Source: Stappia stellulata
Lineage (GTDB): Bacteria > Pseudomonadota > Alphaproteobacteria > Rhizobiales > Stappiaceae
Reading direction: 5' to 3'
NCBI RefSeq assembly: GCF_020176715.1
Contig: NZ_JAIVMF010000003.1
Location: 298,648 to 362,647 of the forward strand
DNA length: 64,000 nucleotides
The notes beneath the pieces are model-generated. The model worked only from the letters and a program-made list of their open reading frames with translations. It had not been told where the DNA came from and ran no database searches. Both the position numbers and the translations under genes were made by a program. Positions 49,341-57,615 of this stretch are shown here, one piece after another (position 1 is the first letter of the stretch; each line of letters begins with the position of its first letter).

Positions 49341-50207
49341 GTGAGCACACCGCCGGTCCCGATCAAACCCGCCACGACAGGCAGCGACACAGCCGCAACG
49401 CTGCGCGGTGCCGGCGGCCTCGACCCGAACGGGCCCGTTCCGCTCTACCACCAGATCTTCCTGCTCCTGCGCAACCGCATCTATGGCGGCAACCTGTCGG
49501 CCGGGGAGCGCGTGCCGAGCGAGCAGGACCTCACCACCGAATTCGGCGTCTCCCGCATCACCGCCAAACGCGCGCTGAACGAACTGGCCGACGCCGGTCT
49601 CGTCATCCGCGAGCGCGGGCGCGGCACCCGCGTCGTCAACCGCCCGCCGGCCCCCGCCGTCACCTCCTCCATCGAGGGCTGGCTGGAAAACATCACCCTG
49701 ATGGGCCAGTCGACCACGGCGGAGGTGCTTTCCTTCGCCTATGTGCCCGCGGGCGAGGACATCGCCCACGCGCTTGAGGTCGAGCCCGGCACCGAGGTGC
49801 AGCGCGCGGTGCGCGTGCGCCGCCTCGACGGCGAGCCGATGTCCTATCTCGTCACCTATGTGCCGGCCGACATCGGCCGCCACTACGGCAGCGACGACCT
49901 CAACGTCCAGCCGCTGCTGCACCTTCTGGAGCGCGCCGGCGTCGATGTCGCCTCCGCCCGCCAGACGATCTCCGCAACCGTCGCCGAGACGGACGTCGCC
50001 ACCGTGCTGTCGATCCCGGCCGGCTCGCCGCTGATCGAGGTGCGCCGTGTCGTCAGCGACCGCTCCGAGCGACCCGTGGAATACATCCGCGTCCTCTACC
50101 GGCCGGATCTCTACCGTTTTGAAATGTCCATGCGCCGGGTGCGCGCCGAAAGCGGCCCGCGCTGGACCACGACAAGCTCGCCACCGGTCCCGGCCGGCGG
50201 CGGATAA
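49341..50207 (+). CDS. GntR family regulator, HutC/UTRA type
   Basis: A 288-residue regulator. Residues 30-105 are the GntR winged helix (PLYHQIFLLLRNRIYGGNLS, PSEQDLTTEFGVSRITAKRA); the rest is a UTRA effector domain (GQSTTAEVLSFAYVPAGEDI, then the repeat of EVRRVVSDRSERPVEYIRVL). The start is GTG. It is directly before the ABC importer and catabolic genes, 64 bp away, and divergent from the tautomerase fusion, so it is the likely regulator of both; the inducer is probably the imported compound or a product. Confidence 0.92.
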   Translation: MSTPPVPIKPATTGSDTAATLRGAGGLDPNGPVPLYHQIFLLLRNRIYGGNLSAGERVPSEQDLTTEFGVSRITAKRALNELADAGLVIRERGRGTRVVNRPPAPAVTSSIEGWLENITLMGQSTTAEVLSFAYVPAGEDIAHALEVEPGTEVQRAVRVRRLDGEPMSYLVTYVPADIGRHYGSDDLNVQPLLHLLERAGVDVASARQTISATVAETDVATVLSIPAGSPLIEVRRVVSDRSERPVEYIRVLYRPDLYRFEMSMRRVRAESGPRWTTTSSPPVPAGGG

Positions 50208-50271
50208 CAGCGCAAAGAGGGACCCGGGACAGCCAACCGGTCGCGAAGACGGCCGTCAGTGGAGGTTTGAG

Positions 50272-51504
50272 ATGACTGACAAGACGTTGAAGGGCGGCCT
50301 GCGCCGTCGTGATTTCCTGGCGACCGGCGCCGCCGCGTTTGCACTTGGCGTGACCGGCTTTCCGGCCGTGCTGCGCGCCCAGGCGACCCCGGTGAAGATC
50401 GGCCTGATCCATCCCGTCTCCGGTTTCGTCGCCTTCTCCGGCAACCAGTGCCGCGAAGGCGCGCTGATGGCGATTGCCGACATCAACGCCGCCGGCGGCA
50501 TCAAGTCGATGGGCGGCGCCATGGTCGAGGCGGTGCTCGCCGACAGCCAGGGCAAGCCTGAGATCGGCGCGGCCGAGGTCACCAAGATGGCCGAGGCCGG
50601 CATCGACGGCATCGTCGCCGGCTACGCCTCCTCCATCTCGCTCGCCACCTCGCAGGAAGCCGCCAAGACCAACACGCCGCATGTGGTCGACGTCGGCGTC
50701 TCCGACAAGATCGTCCAGCGCGGTCTGGCCAACACCTTCCGCTTCGGCCCCGGCTACGGCAAGATCGCCGACTTCGCCGTCGACAACCTCGACACGATCA
50801 ACAAGGCCGCCGGCTCCCCGGCCAAGACGGCGATGATCATCCACGAGGAATCGCTGTTCGGCACCGGCACCGCCGGCCTGCTGCAAAAGCGCCTGCCGGA
50901 AAAGGGCATCGAGGTGATCGATGTCATCAAGCACGCCAATCCGACGCGCGATTTCACCAACATCGTGCTGCAGATCAAGTCGCAGAAGCCGGACCTGATC
51001 ATCCCGGCCAACTACTACAACGAATATGTGCTGCTCGCCCGCACCATGCGCCAGCAGCGCATCGAGGCGAAGGGCATCTACTCGGTGCTCGGCGGGGCCG
51101 CGTCGAACTACCAGTTCGTCAACGAGTTCCCGGAAGCCGCCGACCTGATCATGGATTGCAATCACTGGTTCAATCCGAAGTCGGACGTTGCGCTTCAGCG
51201 CAAGGCGGCGGCCGAAGCCAAGGGCCTGATCTACACCTACGAGGTGTTCCTCGCCTATAACGCCGTACTCGGTCTCGTCGATGCCATCGAGCGCGCCGGC
51301 TCCACCGACAAGGATGCGGTCAACGCAGCGCTTGCGGCCTCGGAGATGGACATGTCCTACATGCCCTATGGCGCGACGAAGATGGTCGACGGGCAGAACG
51401 AAGGCGCGCAGCCGGTCAACACCCAGGTGCAGAACGGCGAGATCGAGGTGATCTTCCCGGCCGAGTTCGCCTCCGCCGAGACCGTCTTCCCGATGGGCGG
51501 CTGA
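50272..51504 (+). CDS. ABC transporter substrate-binding protein, branched-chain amino acid type, Tat signal
   Basis: A 410-residue periplasmic binding protein of the leucine/amide-binding (HAAT) class. The N-terminus has a twin-arginine motif RRRDFLATGAAAFALG at 11-26. The mature part begins VKIGLIHPVSGFVAFSGNQ. The segments ADSQGKPEIGAAEVTKMAE and VAGYASSISLATSQEA fit type I binding proteins. GGAGG lies 6 nt upstream of the ATG. It is first in a 12-gene unit; family members bind amino acids, amides, urea or aromatic acids, so the ligand is open. Confidence 0.9.
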   Translation: MTDKTLKGGLRRRDFLATGAAAFALGVTGFPAVLRAQATPVKIGLIHPVSGFVAFSGNQCREGALMAIADINAAGGIKSMGGAMVEAVLADSQGKPEIGAAEVTKMAEAGIDGIVAGYASSISLATSQEAAKTNTPHVVDVGVSDKIVQRGLANTFRFGPGYGKIADFAVDNLDTINKAAGSPAKTAMIIHEESLFGTGTAGLLQKRLPEKGIEVIDVIKHANPTRDFTNIVLQIKSQKPDLIIPANYYNEYVLLARTMRQQRIEAKGIYSVLGGAASNYQFVNEFPEAADLIMDCNHWFNPKSDVALQRKAAAEAKGLIYTYEVFLAYNAVLGLVDAIERAGSTDKDAVNAALAASEMDMSYMPYGATKMVDGQNEGAQPVNTQVQNGEIEVIFPAEFASAETVFPMGG

Positions 51505-51524
51505 GCGCCAGTCGCGTGATCGAA

Positions 51525-51552
51525 GCGGGCGGGGCGTGACGCTCCCGCCCGC
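51525..51552. promoter_or_regulatory. Hairpin between binding-protein and permease genes
   Basis: A perfect 9-bp stem GCGGGCGGG / CCCGCCCGC with an inner GCG/CGC pairing in the loop begins 20 bp after the binding-protein stop. There is no T-run, so message protection or partial termination, giving more binding protein than permease, is likely. A similar arrangement follows ugpB. Confidence 0.55.
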
Positions 51553-51583
51553 CCCTCTCGTCCGACAAGCCTTGCGAGTGACC

Positions 51584-52456
51584 ATGCCCGACATGGCGAT
51601 CATCGTTCCGTCCGTGCTGAACGGGCTGACGACAGGGGCGCTCTATGCCCTCGTCGCCCTTGGCCTGACGCTGATCTACGGCGTGTTGCACATCATCAAC
51701 TTCGCCCATGGGGCATTGCTGATGCTTGGCCTCTACGCGGTCTATTATCTCAACGTCCAGTTCGGGATCGACCCTTACGTGGCGCTCTTGATCGTGCCGC
51801 CCGGCATGTTCGCGCTCGGCTATGCGTTGCAGCGCGGCATCATCGGCCGCGCCAGCCACGGGCGCGACGAGAACATCCTGCTGGTGACCCTCGGCCTCGC
51901 CATCGTGATCGAGAACCTCTCGCTGTTCCTGTTCAAGTCCGACACCCGCATCATCGACGTGCCCTATTCCTTCGAGGTGGTGGAGATCCTAGGCGCCTTC
52001 CTGCCGCTGCCCAAGGTCGTCGCCTTCGCCGGCGCGCTGATCACCGCAGCGCTCCTGTGGCTGATCATGAGCAAGACGGATCTCGGCCGCGCCATTCGCG
52101 CGCTTGCCAAGGAGCGCAAGGGGGCAAAGCTCGTCGGCATCGACGTGGAGCATGTCTTCGCCATGAGCTTCGGCCTCGGCATCGCCTGTCTCGGCGTCGC
52201 CGCCTGCCTGCTCCTGCCGAGCTACTACGTGAACCCGCAGGTCGGTCACGGTTTCGTGCTGATCGCCTTCACCATCGTCGTGCTCGGCGGCATGGGTTCC
52301 TTCGTCGGCGCGCTCCTGGGCGGGCTGATCATCGGCGTGGTGGAAGCGCTCGGCGGCCTGTTCTTCGGCGAAAGCCTGGGCCAGCTCGGCATCTTCCTGA
52401 TCTTCATCCTCGTTCTGGTTTTCCGGCCGACGGGCCTGCTCGGACACAAGGTCTGA
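51584..52456 (+). CDS. Branched-chain amino acid-type ABC transporter permease (LivH-like)
   Basis: A 290-residue inner-membrane permease. It begins IIVPSVLNGLTTGALYALVA and continues LTLIYGVLHIINFAHGALLM, the LivH signature, with eight hydrophobic helices and GGMGSFVGALLGGLIIGVVE near the end. The ATG before PDMAII is used; a GTG two codons upstream cannot be excluded. It is 3 bp before the second permease gene. Confidence 0.92.
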   Translation: MPDMAIIVPSVLNGLTTGALYALVALGLTLIYGVLHIINFAHGALLMLGLYAVYYLNVQFGIDPYVALLIVPPGMFALGYALQRGIIGRASHGRDENILLVTLGLAIVIENLSLFLFKSDTRIIDVPYSFEVVEILGAFLPLPKVVAFAGALITAALLWLIMSKTDLGRAIRALAKERKGAKLVGIDVEHVFAMSFGLGIACLGVAACLLLPSYYVNPQVGHGFVLIAFTIVVLGGMGSFVGALLGGLIIGVVEALGGLFFGESLGQLGIFLIFILVLVFRPTGLLGHKV

Positions 52457-52459
52457 CCC

Positions 52460-53434
52460 ATGCGCCAGCTCGCCCTCCTCGGTCTCGTCTTCGCCGCGCT
52501 CTTCACGGTTCCCTTTGTCGTGGAATCGGAATCCTGGCGCACCACTCTCATCATGACGCTCTATGCCGCTCTCCTCGGCCAGGCCTGGAACATTCTGGGC
52601 GGCTATGGCGGCCAGTTCTCCTTCGGCCATGCCGCCTTCTTCGGAACCGGCGCCTATACGGTCGCCGTGCTCCAGGTGCAATTCGGCATCAATCCCTGGC
52701 TGGGGCTTGTCGCCGGCGGCGCCCTTGCGGTCGGCGTCGCAGCCTTCATCGGCTTCACGACGTTTCGCTACGGCCTGCGCGGGTCCTATTTCGCGCTGGT
52801 GACGCTCGCCTTTGCGGAAGTCCTGCGCATTCTCTCCAACACGGTGCCTTTCACCGGCGCCGGCGTCGGCATTCTCATCCCGCTCGATCCGGGCGCGGCC
52901 AGTCTTCAGTTCACCTCCAAGGCCGGCTTCTACTGGCTGTTGTGGGCGATCACGCTCGCCGCCTTCCTCACCGCCTGGTGGATCGGCCATTCCCGCTTCG
53001 GCGCAAGGCTGATGGCGGTGCGCGACAATGAGGATGCCGCACGCGCCCTCGGCGTCGATCCCTTCCGGGTCAAGATGCGCGCGATCATGCTGTCGGGCCT
53101 CTTCTCCGGCCTTGCCGGGGTGTTCTACGCCCAGTTCTTCCTCTACCTCGATCCCGGCATCGCCTATGGGCCGGCCGTTTCGGTGGAAAGCCTGCTGGTG
53201 CCGATCGTCGGCGGCATGGGCACGCTTTTCGGTCCGCTGCTGGGCGCGGTCGCGCTTCATGCGGTCTCGGAAGTGACCCGCGAGGTGATCGGCGACCTGC
53301 CGGGCATCAGCCTCGTGATCTACGGCACCATCCTGGTGATCATGGTGCTCTTTGCCCCGCGCGGCCTGTCGGGTCTCGTCTCCCGCCTCACCGCCAGGAT
53401 GCGGCGCACCGCGGAGGGCGACCGCCATGCATGA
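52460..53434 (+). CDS. Branched-chain amino acid-type ABC transporter permease (LivM-like)
   Basis: A 324-residue permease. It contains GGYGGQFSFGHAAFFGTGAY, the LivM hallmark, and a late VGGMGTLFGPLLGAVALHAV. About nine hydrophobic segments are visible. The coupling loop includes VRDNEDAARALGVDPFRVKM. The stop codon overlaps the next ATPase gene by 8 nt, so production is coupled. Confidence 0.92.
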   Translation: MRQLALLGLVFAALFTVPFVVESESWRTTLIMTLYAALLGQAWNILGGYGGQFSFGHAAFFGTGAYTVAVLQVQFGINPWLGLVAGGALAVGVAAFIGFTTFRYGLRGSYFALVTLAFAEVLRILSNTVPFTGAGVGILIPLDPGAASLQFTSKAGFYWLLWAITLAAFLTAWWIGHSRFGARLMAVRDNEDAARALGVDPFRVKMRAIMLSGLFSGLAGVFYAQFFLYLDPGIAYGPAVSVESLLVPIVGGMGTLFGPLLGAVALHAVSEVTREVIGDLPGISLVIYGTILVIMVLFAPRGLSGLVSRLTARMRRTAEGDRHA

Positions 53435-54206
53435 CGCCGCCCCCATCCTGGACGTCGCCGGCATCTCCAAGCGCTTCGGCGGCCTGCAGGCCTCCAACAA
53501 CATCACCATGCAGGTGCCGGCGGGCAAGATCACCTCGCTGATCGGCCCGAATGGCGCCGGCAAGACCACGCTCTTCGCGCTGATCACCGGCTTCCATACG
53601 CCCGATGCCGGCGAGGTCCGCTTCAAGGGCGAGGTGATCACCGGCCTCGCGCCCCAGGAGATCGCCGAACGCGGCATGATCCGCACCTTCCAGATCGTCC
53701 AGCCCTTTGCCGGGCAGAGCGTGCGGGAAAACATCGCCGTCGGCGCGCATCTCAAGATCCGCTCGCGCGCCGCCGCTCTTGAAAAGGCGGAAGACGTCGC
53801 CCGCAAGGTCGGCCTCGGCGACCGGCTCGACATGGACGCGGCAGCCCTTACCGTCGCCGGACGCAAGCGGCTGGAGGTTGCCCGCGCCCTTGCCACCGAC
53901 CCGGACCTGATCCTCTTCGACGAGGTCCTGGCCGGACTGAACCCGTCCGAGATCCGCGACGTGATCCCGGTGATCCGCGCGATCCGCGACCAGGGCGTGA
54001 CCATTCTCCTGATCGAACATGTGATGCAGGCGGTGATGAGCCTGTCCGAACACACCTGGGTGCTCAATCAGGGGGAACTGATCGCCGAGGGGTCGCCGGA
54101 AGAGGTCACCCGCGACCCCCATGTGATCGAGGCCTATCTCGGCAAGGGCATGGCCGAGCGCATGGCGAAACAGGCGGCCGCCACTGCTGGAGGCGCGCAT
54201 GAGTAA
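53427..54206 (+). CDS. ABC transporter ATPase (LivG-like)
   Basis: A 259-residue ATPase with Walker A GPNGAGKTTLF, Q-loop RTFQIVQPF, Walker B LILFDEVLAGLNP and H-loop LLIEHVM. The signature segment is LTVAGRKRLEVARAL in place of a canonical LSGGQ, a known looseness in LivG-type subunits. It overlaps both neighbours by 8 nt. GGAGGG lies upstream of the ATG. Confidence 0.92.
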   Translation: MHDAAPILDVAGISKRFGGLQASNNITMQVPAGKITSLIGPNGAGKTTLFALITGFHTPDAGEVRFKGEVITGLAPQEIAERGMIRTFQIVQPFAGQSVRENIAVGAHLKIRSRAAALEKAEDVARKVGLGDRLDMDAAALTVAGRKRLEVARALATDPDLILFDEVLAGLNPSEIRDVIPVIRAIRDQGVTILLIEHVMQAVMSLSEHTWVLNQGELIAEGSPEEVTRDPHVIEAYLGKGMAERMAKQAAATAGGAHE

Positions 54207-54918
54207 CGACACGATGCTTCTTGTGGACGGCCTGCGCGCCGGCTACGGCGCCGTCGAGGTGCTACGCGGCGTCTCCTTCGATCTGGCCAAGGGCGAGATC
54301 GTCGCCCTGCTCGGGTCCAATGGCGTCGGCAAGACGACGATCTCCTCCGTTCTTTCCGGGCTCATTCCCGCCTGGTCGGGCCGTATCGTTTTCGACGGCA
54401 TGGAGATCCAGACCCGAACGCCGGAGGCGATCGTCGATCTCGGCCTGATCCAAGTGCCGGAGGGGCGCCACATCTTCCCCAATCTGACGGTGCGCGAGAA
54501 CCTGGAACTTGGCGCCTATCGGCGCGGCAAGCCCAACCGCGCGCGCAATCTGGACCGGGTGATGGACACCTTCCCGCGCCTGCGCGAGCGCGCCCGGCAA
54601 AAGGCCGGGACGCTGTCGGGCGGCGAGCAGCAGATGCTCGCCATCGGCCGCGGCATGATGGCCGAACCGCGCCTGCTCATCCTCGACGAACCCTCCATCG
54701 GCCTGTCGCCGCTGCTGGTGGAAGAAATGTTCTCCCTGATCGGGACGCTCAACAAGGACGGCCTGCCGATCCTGCTGGTGGAACAGAACGTGCTGCAGTC
54801 GCTGGAGATCGCCGACCGCGCCTTCGTGATGGAAAACGGCGAGATCCGCCTCTCCGGCCCGACCGCGACGCTGATGGACGATCCGGACCTCAAACGCTCC
54901 TACCTGGGGCTCGCCTGA
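54199..54918 (+). CDS. ABC transporter ATPase (LivF-like)
   Basis: A 239-residue ATPase. Walker A reads GSNGVGKTTIS, the signature LSGGEQQMLAIGRGMM, Walker B LLILDEPSIGLSP and the H-loop position LLVEQNVL, all typical of LivF. It completes the importer. Its stop codon shares one base with the start of the aconitase-family gene (TGATG), tying import to catabolism in one transcript. Confidence 0.93.
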   Translation: MSNDTMLLVDGLRAGYGAVEVLRGVSFDLAKGEIVALLGSNGVGKTTISSVLSGLIPAWSGRIVFDGMEIQTRTPEAIVDLGLIQVPEGRHIFPNLTVRENLELGAYRRGKPNRARNLDRVMDTFPRLRERARQKAGTLSGGEQQMLAIGRGMMAEPRLLILDEPSIGLSPLLVEEMFSLIGTLNKDGLPILLVEQNVLQSLEIADRAFVMENGEIRLSGPTATLMDDPDLKRSYLGLA

Positions 54919-56231
54919 TGACCGAAACACCCACCTCCCCCCGCCCGACAACGCTTGCGCAGAAGATCGTCGCCCGCGCATCGGCACGCGATCACGTCAC
55001 GCCCGGCGAGATCGTGACAGCGCGCGTCGACCTCGCCATGATCCACGACAGCGGCGGCCCGCGCCGCGTCGAGCCGATCCTGCAGGATCTCGGCGTCGGC
55101 CTGTTCGACGCCTCCAAAGTTGTGCTGATCTCCGACCATTTCGTGCCCGGCGACACCGACGAAGGTGCGCGCATTCTCGAACTCACCCGCCAGTGGGCGA
55201 AGGAGCGCAAGGTCGCCTTCCACGATGGCGAGGGCATCTGCCACGTGGTGCTGCCCGAACGCGGACATCTCCTCCCCGGCATGCTGGTGGTCGGCGGCGA
55301 CAGCCATTCGCCGACGGGCGGCGCCTTCGGGGCCTATATGTTCGGCGTCGGCGCCACCGAGATGGCCGGGGTTCTCGCCACCGGCGAGATCTGGCTCAAG
55401 GTACCCGAAACCATCCTGCTCAAGTGGCGCGGACGGCTGTCGGCAGGCGTCACGGCCAAGGACATGATGCTGGCGCTCTGCGGCCGGCTCGGCATGGACG
55501 GCGGCAAGTATCAGGCGGTGGAATACGCGGGCGAGGCAATCACAGCGCTCTCCATGCAGGAGCGCATGACGCTCTCCAACATGGCGGCCGAACTTGGCGG
55601 ACAGGCCGGGCTGATCGCCCCCGACGCAACCACGGCCGCCTTTCTGGAGGCCGCCGGCGCGAACATGAACGCGCGGGCAAGCTGGAGCGGCCTTGCGACG
55701 GATACCGGCGCGCCGGTTCAGGAACATCACGTCTTCGATGCGAGCGCCCTCGCCCCGCAGGTCGCAGCCCCCCATTCGCCCGCGAACAGCGCCCCCGTCA
55801 CCGAGGCGCCTGAAACGCCCGTCGATATCGCCTATATCGGCGCCTGCACCGGCGCGAAATACGAGGACCTGAGAAACGCCGCCAATATCCTGCGTGGCCG
55901 CCGGCTCGGCAAGGGCGTGGAGCTTCTCGTCGCGCCGGCCTCGAAGCGCGACCAGGACCGCGCGGCGGCCGACGGCATCATGGCGGTGTTCGAGAACGCG
56001 GGTGCACGCATTCTGCCCAATGCCTGCGGCATCTGCGCGGGCTATGGCACCGACCGGCTGGGCGAGGACGTCACCTGCATTTCCTCCACCGCCCGCAACT
56101 TCAAGGGCCGGATGGGGGCTGCCTCCTCAAGGGTGTGGCTCGGCTCGCCGCTGACAGTGGCCGCCTCGGCGATAGCGGGAAAGATCGCCGATCCGCGCGA
56201 CTTCCTGCCAGACGAAAGAGAGCGGTCATGA
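54918..56231 (+). CDS. Aconitase-family dehydratase, large subunit (LeuC/DmdA-like)
   Basis: A 437-residue 4Fe-4S hydro-lyase subunit. Cluster cysteines are C310 in YIGACTGAKYEDL and C370/C373 in PNACGICAGYG, with substrate residues in GGDSHSPTGGAFGAYMFG. It resembles isopropylmalate isomerase, but its neighbour is a C-C lyase instead of leucine genes. In clostridial nicotinate breakdown, 2,3-dimethylmalate dehydratase has the same split form and the same lyase partner. A variable low-complexity linker lies at 265-305. It overlaps its small subunit by 4 nt. The true substrate is a guess: a substituted maleate/malate. Confidence 0.85.
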   Translation: MTETPTSPRPTTLAQKIVARASARDHVTPGEIVTARVDLAMIHDSGGPRRVEPILQDLGVGLFDASKVVLISDHFVPGDTDEGARILELTRQWAKERKVAFHDGEGICHVVLPERGHLLPGMLVVGGDSHSPTGGAFGAYMFGVGATEMAGVLATGEIWLKVPETILLKWRGRLSAGVTAKDMMLALCGRLGMDGGKYQAVEYAGEAITALSMQERMTLSNMAAELGGQAGLIAPDATTAAFLEAAGANMNARASWSGLATDTGAPVQEHHVFDASALAPQVAAPHSPANSAPVTEAPETPVDIAYIGACTGAKYEDLRNAANILRGRRLGKGVELLVAPASKRDQDRAAADGIMAVFENAGARILPNACGICAGYGTDRLGEDVTCISSTARNFKGRMGAASSRVWLGSPLTVAASAIAGKIADPRDFLPDERERS

Positions 56232-56752
56232 GCGGGCGGATTATTCTCGTCGGCGACGATATCGACACCGACCAGCTGGCGCCCGGCGCCTATATGAAGG
56301 GCGGGATCGAGGCGCTCGCCGCCCATTGTCTGGAGGGCGTGCGCCCCGGCTTCGCGCAGGAGGTGAAGCCCGGCGACGTGCTGGTCGCGGGCCGCAATTT
56401 CGGCGTCGGGTCCTCGCGCGAACAGGCGGCGGAAGCCTTGAAACACCTCGGCCTTGCAGGCGTGGTGGCCCTCTCCTTTGCCGGGATCTTCTACCGCAAT
56501 GCCATCAACCTCGGCCTTCCCGTCCTCACCGCGCCGGATTTGAGCGCGGTGACGGACGGCGCGGCCGCGCGCCTCGATGTCGCCGCCGCGCGGCTGGAGC
56601 TTGCAAGCGACGGCGCGGCGATCGCGCTCGATCCCCTGCCCGACAATCTTCAGGTGCTGCTCGCCGACGGCGGGCTGGTGCCGCATCTCAAGAAGCGTTT
56701 CGCCAAGGAGCGCAACAAGGAGCAAGGCCAATGCGCCGAACACCGCCCCTGA
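56228..56752 (+). CDS. Aconitase-family dehydratase, small subunit (LeuD/DmdB-like)
   Basis: A 174-residue swivel subunit. Typical stretches are LVGDDIDTDQLAPGAYMKGG and GRNFGVGSSREQAAEALKHL, with the serine and arginine that contact the substrate carboxylate. It starts at the ATGA overlap with the large subunit and its end overlaps the lyase gene by 22 nt. It forms a heterodimer with the preceding protein. Confidence 0.87.
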   Translation: MSGRIILVGDDIDTDQLAPGAYMKGGIEALAAHCLEGVRPGFAQEVKPGDVLVAGRNFGVGSSREQAAEALKHLGLAGVVALSFAGIFYRNAINLGLPVLTAPDLSAVTDGAAARLDVAAARLELASDGAAIALDPLPDNLQVLLADGGLVPHLKKRFAKERNKEQGQCAEHRP

Positions 56753-57615
56753 AACAGCGACTGGCCGAGCAGAAAATCCTGCTGGCGCCCGGCGTCTACG
56801 ACGCGCTGACGGCGCTGATCGCGGAACAGGCCGGCGCCGAGGCCGTCTATCTCTCCGGCGCCTCCATCGCCTACACCCGTTTCGGCCGGCCCGACATTGG
56901 CCTCGTGTCGATGTCCGAGGTCGCCGACACACTCGCCGCGATCCGCGACCGCATCGCCCTTCCCGTCGTCGTCGATGCCGACAACGGCTTCGGCAATGCG
57001 CTCAACGTCCAGCGCACCGTGCGCGTCTTCGAGCGCATGGGCGCCAACGCACTGCAGCTTGAGGACCAGACCAGCCCGAAACGCTGCGGCCACCTGAGCG
57101 GCAAGTCGCTGATCGCGACAGGTGAAATGGCCGGCAAGATCCGCGCGGCCTGCGATGCGCGGGCAAGCGACGAGACGCTGATCATCGCCCGCACCGACGC
57201 GATTGCCGTCGACGGCTTTGCAGCGGCACTGGAGCGCGGCGAGGCCTATCTGGAGGCCGGCGCCGACATGCTCTTCGTCGAGGCGCCGCAATCGATGGAG
57301 CAGATCTCCGAGATCGTGAAGCGCTTCGGCGGGCGCGTGCCGCTGATGGCCAACATGGTGGAAGGCGGCAAGACGCCCATCGTCGGCGCCGACGCGCTGG
57401 AAAAACTCGGCTTCAGCTTCGTGATCTTTCCCGGCGGCGTGGTGCGCGCGCTGGCTGCGACCGCGCGCGACTATTACGCCAATCTCGTCGCCAACGGCTC
57501 CAACGAGGCCTTTCGCGCGCGCATGTTCGATTTCGCCGGCCTCAACGGCGTAATCGGCACCGACGACATGCTGGAAACCGGCAAGCGCTACGACACCGAA
57601 GGACCCTCGCGATGA
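56731..57615 (+). CDS. Isocitrate lyase/PEP mutase family C-C lyase (dimethylmalate lyase-like)
   Basis: A 294-residue TIM-barrel enzyme. The metal site is VVVDADNGFG (D82, D84), and the lyase signature LEDQTSPKRCGHLSGK carries the acid cysteine (C119) and histidine (KRCGH), which points to a lyase and not a phosphonate mutase. Relatives split 2-methylisocitrate, dimethylmalate or oxaloacetate-like acids into an oxo acid (often pyruvate) plus a carboxylic acid. AGGAG lies 8 nt before the ATG. It is placed directly after the dehydratase, as expected for consecutive steps. Confidence 0.87.
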   Translation: MRRTPPLKQRLAEQKILLAPGVYDALTALIAEQAGAEAVYLSGASIAYTRFGRPDIGLVSMSEVADTLAAIRDRIALPVVVDADNGFGNALNVQRTVRVFERMGANALQLEDQTSPKRCGHLSGKSLIATGEMAGKIRAACDARASDETLIIARTDAIAVDGFAAALERGEAYLEAGADMLFVEAPQSMEQISEIVKRFGGRVPLMANMVEGGKTPIVGADALEKLGFSFVIFPGGVVRALAATARDYYANLVANGSNEAFRARMFDFAGLNGVIGTDDMLETGKRYDTEGPSR

